This document shows, one piece after another, positions 57,969 to 64,000 of a DNA stretch of 64,000 nucleotides (positions are counted from its first letter, which is position 1; the number at the start of each line of letters is the position of its first letter). Made by a program: the position numbers and the translations under genes. The DNA is taken from assembly GCF_017353255.1 (NCBI RefSeq), contig NZ_JAFMYU010000002.1:1-64000 (forward strand), read 5' to 3'. Below the pieces are notes generated by a model, which did not search any database, had not been told where the DNA came from, and was given only the letters and a program-made list of their open reading frames with translations. The DNA is from Fibrella aquatilis (GTDB lineage: Bacteria > Bacteroidota > Bacteroidia > Cytophagales > Spirosomataceae).

Positions 57969-58035
57969 CCCGGTGCCCCCGCGCCCCCTTGTTAATGACT
58001 CGTTATCAGTTGTTAATGAAATGTTAAAGAGGGGA

Positions 58036-58140
58036 GCGAAAGAGTGAAAGGCGAAAGAGTGAAAGAGTGAAGACCGTACTTTCGCCATTCGCTCTTTCGC
58101 CATTCGCTCTTTCGCCATTCACTCTTTCGCTCTTTCACTC
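58036..58140. repeat. Word-repeat inverted repeat (GCGAAAGAGTGAA type)
   Basis: The left arm 58036-58070 uses GCGAAAGAGTGAAAG words and the right arm 58081-58140 uses TTCGCCATTCGCTCTTTCGC words repeated about four times. The right arm ends exactly at the base before the HK start codon, so this element fills the leader of the sensor kinase gene. Confidence 0.92.
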
Positions 58141-59415
58141 ATGTCCCGCGCCCTTATTCGCACCCTCGTTATCCTCTCCGTTGTTGCCATTGTGGGCATC
58201 CTCACGGTGCAGGCGGTGTGGCTGCGGCGGGCCTATGCGCTGGGCGAACGGCAGTTTCGGCAAACGGCGTTTGTGGCTCTACAGGAGGTAGCTGACGCGG
58301 TGGCGCGGCTGAACAAAATCACCCAGACGCGCTCGGCCGTGACTCAGCTCTCGCCCGACTATTTTGTGGTCCGTACCGACGCGCCCATCGACCCTATTTT
58401 GCTGGAACACTACCTCCAGGATGCGTTCCGGCGGCACCGGCTGCTCACCGATTTCGAGTACGGCATCTACAATTGCGACAATGAGCAGATGGTTTACGGG
58501 GCCTATGTGAGCACGCAGGTAACGCAGCCGGGCAAAGCCACGGGCAAGCGGGTAAGCAAAGCGCGGACGCACCCCAAGTTTCCGGGCTACACCTATTACT
58601 TCGAAATACGCTTTCCGGGGCAGGGTAGCCTGGTGGCGGGGCAACTCGATGGTTGGCTGGCGTCGTCGGCGGCGGTGGGGCTGGTGGTGCTGCTGTTTGG
58701 CTACACGCTCTGGGTGGTGCTACGCCAACGGCGACTCACCGAGATCCAACGCGATTTTATCAATAACATCACCCACGAGCTGCAAACGCCCGTTTCTACC
58801 CTCCGCATTGCCGCCGACGTGCTGCAACAACCCGACATCGGCACCCAGCCCGACCGGCTTAGCCAGTACGCCCGTATTGTGGGCGAAGAAAGCAAACGCC
58901 TGCAAAAACAGGTGCAAAGCGTGTTGCAGGTGGCTCGTAACCCCCGCACCAGCCTCGCTGCCAACCGTACCGTGGTTGACCTCAACGCCCTCATGACCGA
59001 CCTTGCCGATACCTACGCCCCGCATATACGGCTCGATTTGCAAGCCAAACAGGCCTTGATCCTGGCCGATGCCTACGCGCTGGAAACCCTGCTGAACAAC
59101 CTCATCGACAACGCCCGGAAGTATTGCCAAAACACGCCCTGCATCACGCTCAGCACCCGTACCGAGGGTCAGAAACTAGTCTGGTCGGTGGCCGACAACG
59201 GCATTGGTATAGCCCGTGAGCACCACCGGGCTATCTTCCGGCAGTTTTACCGCATTCCTACCGGCGACGTCCACGACGTGAAAGGTTTCGGCCTGGGGCT
59301 GTATTACGTCGGTCAGGTAGTCCGCGCCCACGGCTGGACGATCAACCTGACCAGTGTAGTTGGTGCGGGCAGTACATTCACTCTTTCACTATATGCCCAC
59401 AATCCTCTACGTTGA
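58141..59415 (+). CDS. Sensor histidine kinase (two-helix periplasmic sensor)
   Basis: A 424-residue kinase with TM1 (LVILSVVAIVGILTVQAVW, about 9-27), a periplasmic sensor of about 140 residues and TM2 (AAVGLVVLLFGYTLWVV, about 179-195). The HisKA box has His212 in FINNITHELQTPVSTLRIAAD. The ATPase domain has the N-box LLNNLIDNARKYCQN, G1 VADNGIGIA, F-box IFRQFYRIP, G2 GFGLGLYYV and a terminal GSTFTLSL. It overlaps the response-regulator gene by 23 bp, giving translational coupling. The leader is the repeat at 58036-58140 directly before the ATG. Ligand unknown. Confidence 0.94.
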   Translation: MSRALIRTLVILSVVAIVGILTVQAVWLRRAYALGERQFRQTAFVALQEVADAVARLNKITQTRSAVTQLSPDYFVVRTDAPIDPILLEHYLQDAFRRHRLLTDFEYGIYNCDNEQMVYGAYVSTQVTQPGKATGKRVSKARTHPKFPGYTYYFEIRFPGQGSLVAGQLDGWLASSAAVGLVVLLFGYTLWVVLRQRRLTEIQRDFINNITHELQTPVSTLRIAADVLQQPDIGTQPDRLSQYARIVGEESKRLQKQVQSVLQVARNPRTSLAANRTVVDLNALMTDLADTYAPHIRLDLQAKQALILADAYALETLLNNLIDNARKYCQNTPCITLSTRTEGQKLVWSVADNGIGIAREHHRAIFRQFYRIPTGDVHDVKGFGLGLYYVGQVVRAHGWTINLTSVVGAGSTFTLSLYAHNPLR

Positions 59416-60100
59416 AGATGACATTAACCTGAGCTTCGTCACGCGCGACAACCTGAGCGCGGCGGGGTTTGCCGTGGTGCATTGCACGTCGGGTGCCGAA
59501 GCATGGGCGTTGTTTCAGGCTGATAGTCAAGAGTTTGATCTATGTTTGCTCGATGTGATGCTGCCCGAAACGGATGGCTTTACCCTGGCCCGGCAAATCC
59601 GCGCTGCCAACGCCGACGTGCCCATTCTCTTTCTCAGCGCCCGCGCCGACCATACCGACCGGCTTACGGGCCTACGCCTTGGCGGCGACGATTATCTCAC
59701 CAAGCCTTACCGCATGGATGAACTGCTGCTGAAAATAGAGGTGTTTCTGAAACGCAGCAAAACCAACCGGCCCGATGCCAAACCGGCCCTTTCGGCACCG
59801 ACGCGACTCATGGTGGGTCAATACCAGTTCGACCCGGCCAACCTCAGTCTGCGGTCGGCAAGCCAACAGCACGCCCTCACGCAGCGCGAAGCCGACGTGC
59901 TGGCCTACCTGCTGACCCGCGCCAACACGGTGGTTCGCCGCGACGAACTGCTCCGCAGCCTCTGGGGCGACGACGATTATTTCATGGGCCGCAGCCTCGA
60001 CGTGTTTATCTCGCGCCTCCGCAAACGCCTGGCCGACGACCCCACCGTTCGTATCGAAAGTGTGCATGGCGTGGGGTTCCGGTTGCAGCTTGGGAGTTGA
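59393..60100 (+). CDS. OmpR/PhoB-family response regulator
   Basis: A 235-residue regulator. The receiver domain has Glu8/Asp9/Asp10 in ILYVEDDINL, Asp54 in LCLLDVMLPETDGF, Ser82 and Lys104 in YLTKPYRMDE. The winged-helix Trans_reg_C domain (about 140-233) has LTQREADVLAYLLTRANTVVRRDELLRSLWG and SLDVFISRLRKRLADDPTVRIESVHGVGFRL. It is coupled to the kinase encoded immediately upstream (start inside the kinase 3' end). A start at 59360 is also in frame but not supported. Targets unknown. Confidence 0.95.
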   Translation: MPTILYVEDDINLSFVTRDNLSAAGFAVVHCTSGAEAWALFQADSQEFDLCLLDVMLPETDGFTLARQIRAANADVPILFLSARADHTDRLTGLRLGGDDYLTKPYRMDELLLKIEVFLKRSKTNRPDAKPALSAPTRLMVGQYQFDPANLSLRSASQQHALTQREADVLAYLLTRANTVVRRDELLRSLWGDDDYFMGRSLDVFISRLRKRLADDPTVRIESVHGVGFRLQLGS

Positions 60101-60153
60101 AAAAGTGGCCTATATATCAAGAAAAACCCATACGGGATGCCTTGGGCTGTTCG

Positions 60154-60184
60154 TTAGGTTATCTATTCACGCCGTTTATCTTTG
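60154..60184 (+). promoter_or_regulatory. Promoter of the beta-propeller gene
   Basis: TATCTTTG (60177-60184) preceded by TTAG, with exactly 19 nt between them, one or two mismatches from the consensus. The ATG is 42 nt downstream. Confidence 0.5.
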
Positions 60185-60226
60185 TGGAGTATCCCTAAAA
60201 AAACCAATCCATTTTCCGCTTGCCCC

Positions 60227-61501
60227 ATGAAAAAAAGCACCTTTCTGGCCGTTTGGCTGATGCTGTCTGGCACCGCCTTCGCCCAGTCACCCATTACATT
60301 CAATGCCAAAGGTTTAGTGGCTATTTCAGACGCTGACCTCTCGGCCTCGGCCATGATCGATGGCAACCGGTATACCACCCCCGGCACCCGCGACCAGCTC
60401 ACCTACGTCATGTTTCCGTTGAACCGCAACGGCCAAAGCATCGGCACTGCCAACCTCTCGAACTCGATGGCCCTCACTGACAAGGTGTTGGCAATCAACA
60501 ACAACGGTCGGCTGGGCTTCGTGATTGAAGGGCGCGGTCAACTCTCGGATAGCCTCGGCACGATCAAGGGCATGGCCGATTTTCCCGTTACCAATACCAT
60601 GTTCATCTTGGACATGAGCAACCCGCAGAAGCCTGCGGTGAAATATAAATTCCCGACTGGCACCGGCGGGCTGTCGGCGGTGACCATTGCCCCCAACGGC
60701 ACCAGCCTGATTCTGGCGTCGAGCGAAGCAGGTAAAGAACTGAAACTGATCGACATCGACGCTACGGGCAAACCCACGCGGGTACTTACGGCCGCTTCAC
60801 CCGTGGCGGGCGTGGGCATTACCGACGTCACCTTCCACCCCGGCGGGCAGTTTGCGGCCTACACCACGGCAGCAGGCGAAGTTGGTCTGATGAAATACGT
60901 AATCGACGAAAAATCGAAGAAACCCTACGTCGTTGCGCACGGCAAAGCCGTAAAAGTGGGCGCCATGCCTGGTTCGGGCAAGTTCACCGCCGACGGGAAG
61001 TACTACGTCATTGCCGACGGCAAAAAGGCCCCCGGTGCGGGTGGTGCGGGTGCCGGTGAGGTATTCGTGCTCCAGTTCAGCACCGAAGACACCCCCGCTG
61101 ATGCCAAGATTGTATCGCAAATAGCCACTGGCGAAAGCCCCGAAGCCGTGGCCATCAGCCCCGATGGATCGGCGGTGGCGGTGGTGAGCGCCGGTCAGTC
61201 GTACCAGCCGTTTACCAATGCCGCAGCAGGCAAGAGTGAAGTGGCCCTGTTTGGCCTGAAAGACGGCAAGCTCACCGCTGGCGGAAAAGCCACGATTGAG
61301 GGCATTGCCCCCCAGGCCGTTGAGTTCGACCGCACTGGCGACAACCTGGCCGTGGGTGTGGCCGAATATCTCGACTACGGCATCCGCACGGGTGGTATCG
61401 AGTTCTACAAAGTGACCAAAGGCGACCAGCCCAGCCTGACCAAGCAACCGGGCCGTATCAGCGTAACGCGCGGTGTGCACGCCATGCGAGTAGTAAACTA
61501 A
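60227..61501 (+). CDS. Secreted beta-propeller protein (lactonase-like)
   Basis: A 424-residue exported protein. The signal peptide (MKKSTFLAVWLMLSGTAFAQ) is set by the ATG at 60227; an extended frame from 60182 is not supported. The chain shows repeated propeller blades of roughly 40-45 residues: LAINNNGRLGFVIEGRGQ, VTIAPNGTSLILASSEAGKELKLIDID, VTFHPGGQFAAYTTAAGEVGL and EAVAISPDGSAVAVVSAGQSY. This resembles the 6-phosphogluconolactonase/YVTN-type seven-bladed propeller. No catalytic residues can be assigned. A terminator follows at 61529-61563. Confidence 0.85.
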   Translation: MKKSTFLAVWLMLSGTAFAQSPITFNAKGLVAISDADLSASAMIDGNRYTTPGTRDQLTYVMFPLNRNGQSIGTANLSNSMALTDKVLAINNNGRLGFVIEGRGQLSDSLGTIKGMADFPVTNTMFILDMSNPQKPAVKYKFPTGTGGLSAVTIAPNGTSLILASSEAGKELKLIDIDATGKPTRVLTAASPVAGVGITDVTFHPGGQFAAYTTAAGEVGLMKYVIDEKSKKPYVVAHGKAVKVGAMPGSGKFTADGKYYVIADGKKAPGAGGAGAGEVFVLQFSTEDTPADAKIVSQIATGESPEAVAISPDGSAVAVVSAGQSYQPFTNAAAGKSEVALFGLKDGKLTAGGKATIEGIAPQAVEFDRTGDNLAVGVAEYLDYGIRTGGIEFYKVTKGDQPSLTKQPGRISVTRGVHAMRVVN

Positions 61502-61528
61502 CCGGTTTCGGTAAACCCTCTTTCCACG

Positions 61529-61563
61529 AAAAAGGGGCAACGCCAATGGTGTTGCCCCTTTTT
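61529..61563 (+). terminator. Rho-independent terminator
   Basis: AAAAAGGGGCAACGCC-AAT-GGTGTTGCCCCTTTTT, symmetrical with T-runs on both sides, 28 nt after the propeller gene stop. It could work in both directions. Confidence 0.93.
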
Positions 61564-61700
61564 CGTACGGATCAATATAGCTGGGTTATGAAGCTGGTTG
61601 TAAACAGATATAAGTCAATCGCTTTGCTCAGATAACCGAACATTCAGGCGGGGGAATGGTTCGGTTAGTAGTTCAAACACGTACTCAACGAATCCCGATT

Positions 61701-62426
61701 ATGGCACAGTCTTATCCGCAGACAATCCTGCAAAACACCCTCCACGCGCTGGCGAAAAGCGACGCCCAACCCAGTAGCGGTGCTGATTTGATTAAAGAAT
61801 GGCAGTCGGCCCTCAAGAACGCTGATGGTGCCGAAGAGGTGAATAAACAACTCACCGACCTCTACGACGAACTGCTGAACCCTAGCCCCGATGCACACCG
61901 GGTGAAGAACTTCCTAAACCACCTGGCCGGTCAAACCCAGACTATTGCTCGCGGTGTGGAAGGTGAAACGGGCGAAAATCTGACCAAGCTGGCCGATTCG
62001 CTGCGGTCGTTCGCCATCGACATCAACCGCGTGGGTGACGATAGTCAATTGGCCGAAAACCAAACCGCTGAAGGCACCATCTACGACCTTTACAACCCCG
62101 CCGACCGTGCCCAGTTGATGTTCAACAACACGCTGGAAACCCTGGCCGGGGGCACCTCCGCCGCTTCGCCCGAACAGGGTGCCGTGATGGTAGAAGACTG
62201 GATCACGGTGGTTCGCTCCGACGTGAGCACACAGTGGTTGGAAGCATCACTCCTCCAACTCCGCGACGCGCTCAACGAGGGCGACATGCGCACCACCGAA
62301 CGCCTTATGCGCGAACTGGCCGGCACTGTACAAGACTACGCCAACAATACCCCCGACGGCCCCTTCAGCACCGACCTCACCAACCTCGCTACTGCCCTCA
62401 CCAGCTTTGCCGGGCCATTGAGCTAA
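61701..62426 (+). CDS. Hypothetical protein with internal ~100-residue duplication (241 aa)
   Basis: A 241-residue all-helical acidic protein, start at ATG 61701 (MAQSYPQTILQNTLHALAK). Two tandem units are recognisable: NTLHALAKSDAQPSSGADLI...FLNHLAGQTQTIA...LTKLADSLRSFA (about 10-110) and NTLETLAGGTSAASPEQGAVM...LMRELAGTVQDYA...LTNLATALTSFA (about 140-238). The shared pattern NTLxxLA, LxxLAGxxQxxA and LxxLAxxLxSFA indicates an ancient duplication. No known domain was recognised. No signal peptide is present. Its neighbours give no functional hint. Confidence 0.78.
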   Translation: MAQSYPQTILQNTLHALAKSDAQPSSGADLIKEWQSALKNADGAEEVNKQLTDLYDELLNPSPDAHRVKNFLNHLAGQTQTIARGVEGETGENLTKLADSLRSFAIDINRVGDDSQLAENQTAEGTIYDLYNPADRAQLMFNNTLETLAGGTSAASPEQGAVMVEDWITVVRSDVSTQWLEASLLQLRDALNEGDMRTTERLMRELAGTVQDYANNTPDGPFSTDLTNLATALTSFAGPLS

Positions 62427-62530
62427 GGCCAGGTGCCTGTTGATGAAACCGATTGATTGCTCTTATGCTGCCGATTACCCAACGAGTAGTCGGCAGCGTT
62501 TTTTGTAACACGTTTCAACGCCATGCTGCC

Positions 62531-63118
62531 ATGCTCAACAAGGCTATTCGTGCGTATCTGCTAGCAGAAAGAGATCGATATATCACGTTGGCGCTGATTG
62601 ATGCAGGCGCAGCCCCATTTATAAGCGATCTAAAATCAATAGATTATGGGTCATTGAGTCAGGCGTACCTGCACGAGATGCTTGAAAACAGCGATGAGTG
62701 GTGGCCTATGACAGAGGTCCCGTTTGATGCGCTTCTATTTGAATACGACTATCTTGGTCGGCTAGACCCTACTGCTGAATCATATGGCCTTCGTGCCGAA
62801 AACCCCGCTGACTTAAAAAGACAGACTGAACCCTATTTCCTTGGTTATGCCTACGATTTTGCGCAGCCTATTGAAGCTACGCCAGGTATTACGCTACGCT
62901 TACTTAATCCGCTTAGTACGGTAGAGTCAACTAACGCTGTTGAACTAATGTCCGAATTAAAGACAGCCTATTTATACGCAGCTTTTGTTGCGTTGCACGA
63001 CGCTATCACCGAATTTGTCAGCACCGATAGTTTCAACAAACTGTTGCGCCTGTCGCCGTTTCATTTTCTTATTCAAGAGCACGACAGCCTGACTCAACCC
63101 CTCTACATCGTAGAATAA
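62531..63118 (+). CDS. Hypothetical protein (195 aa)
   Basis: A 195-residue soluble protein starting at ATG 62531 (MLNKAIRAYLLAERDRYITLAL). The upstream in-frame ATG at 62453 would add 26 residues without support. Segments HEMLENSDEWWPMTEVPFDALLFEYDYLGRLDPTAESYGL and TEPYFLGYAYDFAQPIEATPGITLRLLNPL look like a mixed alpha/beta domain, but no family was recognised. AT-rich codon use resembles the HicBA module that follows, suggesting a shared acquired block. Function unknown. Confidence 0.7.
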   Translation: MLNKAIRAYLLAERDRYITLALIDAGAAPFISDLKSIDYGSLSQAYLHEMLENSDEWWPMTEVPFDALLFEYDYLGRLDPTAESYGLRAENPADLKRQTEPYFLGYAYDFAQPIEATPGITLRLLNPLSTVESTNAVELMSELKTAYLYAAFVALHDAITEFVSTDSFNKLLRLSPFHFLIQEHDSLTQPLYIVE

Positions 63119-63192
63119 GCAACGCTATTCACCCGATACAGGAAGGGCGGGCCGACGGTAGTCCCTAAGGCCTGTCCTTTTTAGTGCGTAAT

Positions 63193-63210
63193 CATTCGTA
63201 TATTCGAATG
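63193..63210. promoter_or_regulatory. Possible HicB operator dyad
   Basis: CATTCGTATATTCGAATG contains 6-bp arms CATTCG and CGAATG around a 6-nt spacer, 51 nt upstream of hicB. HicB proteins often bind such dyads to repress their operon. Not proven here. Confidence 0.3.
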
Positions 63211-63260
63211 ACCTTAATAGCCCTGAAGCGAGCATCTATACTCTACAATTAATTGAATGC

Positions 63261-63485
63261 ATGACCTACAATGTTAATGTGATTTACGAGAAGGACGAAA
63301 ATGGCTATTATGTCTATTGTCCACAATTGAAAGGCTGCCAGTCGCAGGGCGATACCTTTGAAGAGGCTCGTGACAATATCCAGGAGGCGATTGAATTGTA
63401 TTTGGAAACTATGCCACCCGATAATGTTGTTGAGTTGCTTGGGCATGAAATTATCACCTCAACTATTGAAGTAGCCCTTGCCTAA
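63261..63485 (+). CDS. hicB: HicB-family antitoxin
   Basis: A 74-residue HicB antitoxin with the partial RNase H-like fold: NVNVIYEKDENGYYVYCPQLKGCQSQGDTFEEARDNIQEAIELYLETMPP. The GYYVYCPQLKGCQSQGDT motif is diagnostic. The C-terminal DNA-binding extension of longer HicB proteins is short here (VVELLGHEIITSTIEVALA). It neutralises HicA by contact and may autoregulate. The following hicA gene overlaps it by 8 bp in the same direction. Confidence 0.92.
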   Translation: MTYNVNVIYEKDENGYYVYCPQLKGCQSQGDTFEEARDNIQEAIELYLETMPPDNVVELLGHEIITSTIEVALA

Positions 63486-63675
63486 GCTACCCGTCATGGA
63501 GGCCAAAGAAGCCGAGCGGCTTCTCCTTCAACATGGTTTCGTACTGATCCGTACTAAAGGAAGCCATCGCATCTACCTGAAAGATAAGACGAGAGTTGTC
63601 ATTCCATTTCACAGTGGTAAAAGTCTGCATCCCAAAATTGTAAAAGAGGTGCTCGACGCCGTGGGACAACTATAA
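63478..63675 (+). CDS. hicA: HicA-family mRNA interferase toxin
   Basis: A 65-residue HicA toxin of the double-stranded-RNA-binding-like fold with its catalytic His in GSHRIYLKD. MPKLPVMEAKEAERLLLQHGFVLIRTKGSHRIYLKDKTRVVIPFHSGKSLHPKIVKEVL matches family length and order (GFxxxRxKGSHxxY, VxIPxH). The first codon is TTG at 63478: this gives the MPKLP start common in the family, whereas the next ATG at 63496 would remove it. The gene overlaps hicB by 8 bp, an efficient way to couple the two. Confidence 0.92.
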   Translation: MPKLPVMEAKEAERLLLQHGFVLIRTKGSHRIYLKDKTRVVIPFHSGKSLHPKIVKEVLDAVGQL

Positions 63676-63703
63676 GCCGACAGATTTATCAGGGCAACAT
63701 CAT

Positions 63704-63745
63704 AAAAAATGACTCCGCGAGATCAGTCTCGCGGAGTCATTTTTT
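63704..63745. terminator. Bidirectional terminator
   Basis: AAAAAATGACTCCGCGAGA / TCTCGCGGAGTCATTTTTT with a TCAG loop. It serves hicBA and the minus-strand gene that starts outside the window. Confidence 0.95.
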
Positions 63746-63749
63746 ATTC

Positions 63750-64000
63750 CTACCCCTTCCATCTGACAAACGCTTCCATCGCTTCGTATTCGGCCAGGCC
63801 GAGGCGGTTATAGCGGCTGGCGGTGGTGCGGTTGCGCTCTTCGGCGCGCTGCCAGAACTCGCGGGCATCCGTGCCCTGGTAGACTACGCCGTCTTTCTGC
63901 GACTGGTGCTTGAAAATACCCAGCCGCTTCTTCATCACCTGATCAGGCGACATCGGTACGGCCATTTCGATTTCGTGGATGTCCCACTCGGCCCAGGCAC
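63750..64000 (-). CDS. nagB: C-terminal fragment of glucosamine-6-phosphate deaminase-like protein (NagB fusion type)
   Basis: Only the last 82 codons lie in the window; the gene runs off its right end. Reading WAEWDIHEIEMAVPMSPDQVMKKRLGIFKHQSQKDGVVYQGTDAREFWQRAEERNRTTASRYNRLGLAEYEAMEAFVRW matches the C-terminus of the long (about 640 residues) NagB-type proteins of Bacteroidota. In these a glucosamine-6-phosphate deaminase domain is fused to a LmbE-like domain. The ATG-like Met at 63965 is internal; the frame continues open to the edge. The bidirectional terminator stands right after the stop. Confidence 0.8.
   Translation of the reverse strand, partial: AWAEWDIHEIEMAVPMSPDQVMKKRLGIFKHQSQKDGVVYQGTDAREFWQRAEERNRTTASRYNRLGLAEYEAMEAFVRWKG

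Noticed and set aside
59377-59396. ATTCACTCTTTCACT before the response regulator ATG resembling the element upstream of the kinase
   Set aside because: These bases encode the conserved kinase ending GSTFTLSL, so coding constraint explains them.
1-64000. tRNA, rRNA, riboswitch and IS transposase genes
   Set aside because: Both strands were read for cloverleaf-like ends, transposase motifs and known riboswitch features upstream of the methionine-related gene; nothing convincing was seen. A covariance-model search would be decisive.

Overview
The window looks like chromosomal DNA of a Bacteroidota bacterium, most likely Cytophagales and close to Spirosoma/Fibrella (inference). Supporting signs are ELWxxDGT-repeat and GEVED-containing secreted proteins, a type IX secretion C-terminal domain, two TPR-kinase/LytTR-regulator modules, FecR, DUF4349, DUF1573 and DUF2147 proteins, TAnnTTTG-type -7 boxes, and almost no Shine-Dalgarno signals. 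Most genes are GC-rich housekeeping or envelope genes. Islands at about 9.7-10.6, 13.3-14.75, 24.75-25.4, 32.7-34.4, 43.45-44.17, 48.7-49.4 and 62.5-63.7 kb are more AT-rich or hold toxin-antitoxin-like cassettes.

Layout. 0-9 kb: an oxidoreductase, an S53 (sedolisin) protease, a hotdog thioesterase and two sensor-kinase/LytTR pairs. 9-16 kb: small AT-rich membrane paralogues, secreted and outer-membrane proteins, and a large ELWxxDGT/T9SS protein followed by an NlpC/P60-like remnant. 16-19.3 kb: a three-gene unit of a dihaem peroxidase and two WD40 proteins. 19.4-25.5 kb: DinB, a cobalamin-independent methionine-synthase-like enzyme, a parvulin, ClpB with two upstream dyads, and a PIN toxin-antitoxin cassette. 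25.5-32.7 kb: esterase, alcohol dehydrogenase, zinc metallopeptidase, LD-carboxypeptidase, FecR-like protein and amino-acid permease. 32.8-34.4 kb: an AT-rich orphan and a DUF433/DUF5615 pair. 34.5-47.3 kb: MazG-like protein, M16 peptidase, GT9, flavin monooxygenase, an ABC exporter, RsmI, a DUF4105 protein and an inositol-monophosphatase-like protein. 47.4-60.1 kb: GAF protein, a translationally overlapping small pair, a molybdopterin oxidoreductase, SurE, a GH3-family enzyme, a reprolysin-like protease, isochorismate synthase, DUF4349 and DUF1573 proteins, and an HK/OmpR pair. 60.2-64 kb: a beta-propeller protein, an internally duplicated protein, HicBA and the 3' end of a nagB-like gene.

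The most striking thing is not a protein. At least thirteen long intergenic inverted repeats occur, roughly one per 5 kb. Most have arms built from degenerate, short purine-rich words, and most begin within 0-3 nt of a stop codon or overlap it. Different loci use different words, yet several share a similar GC-rich core (GCTnACGCC...AGTACGCT). In one case both convergent genes end in the same residues, VVSDER, because the arms supply both C-termini and both stop codons. In another, a single arm appears to encode the core of a signal peptide. I consider this family of stop-codon-docked word-repeat hairpins the best candidate for an undescribed system here. No tRNA, rRNA, IS transposase or CRISPR array was recognised.
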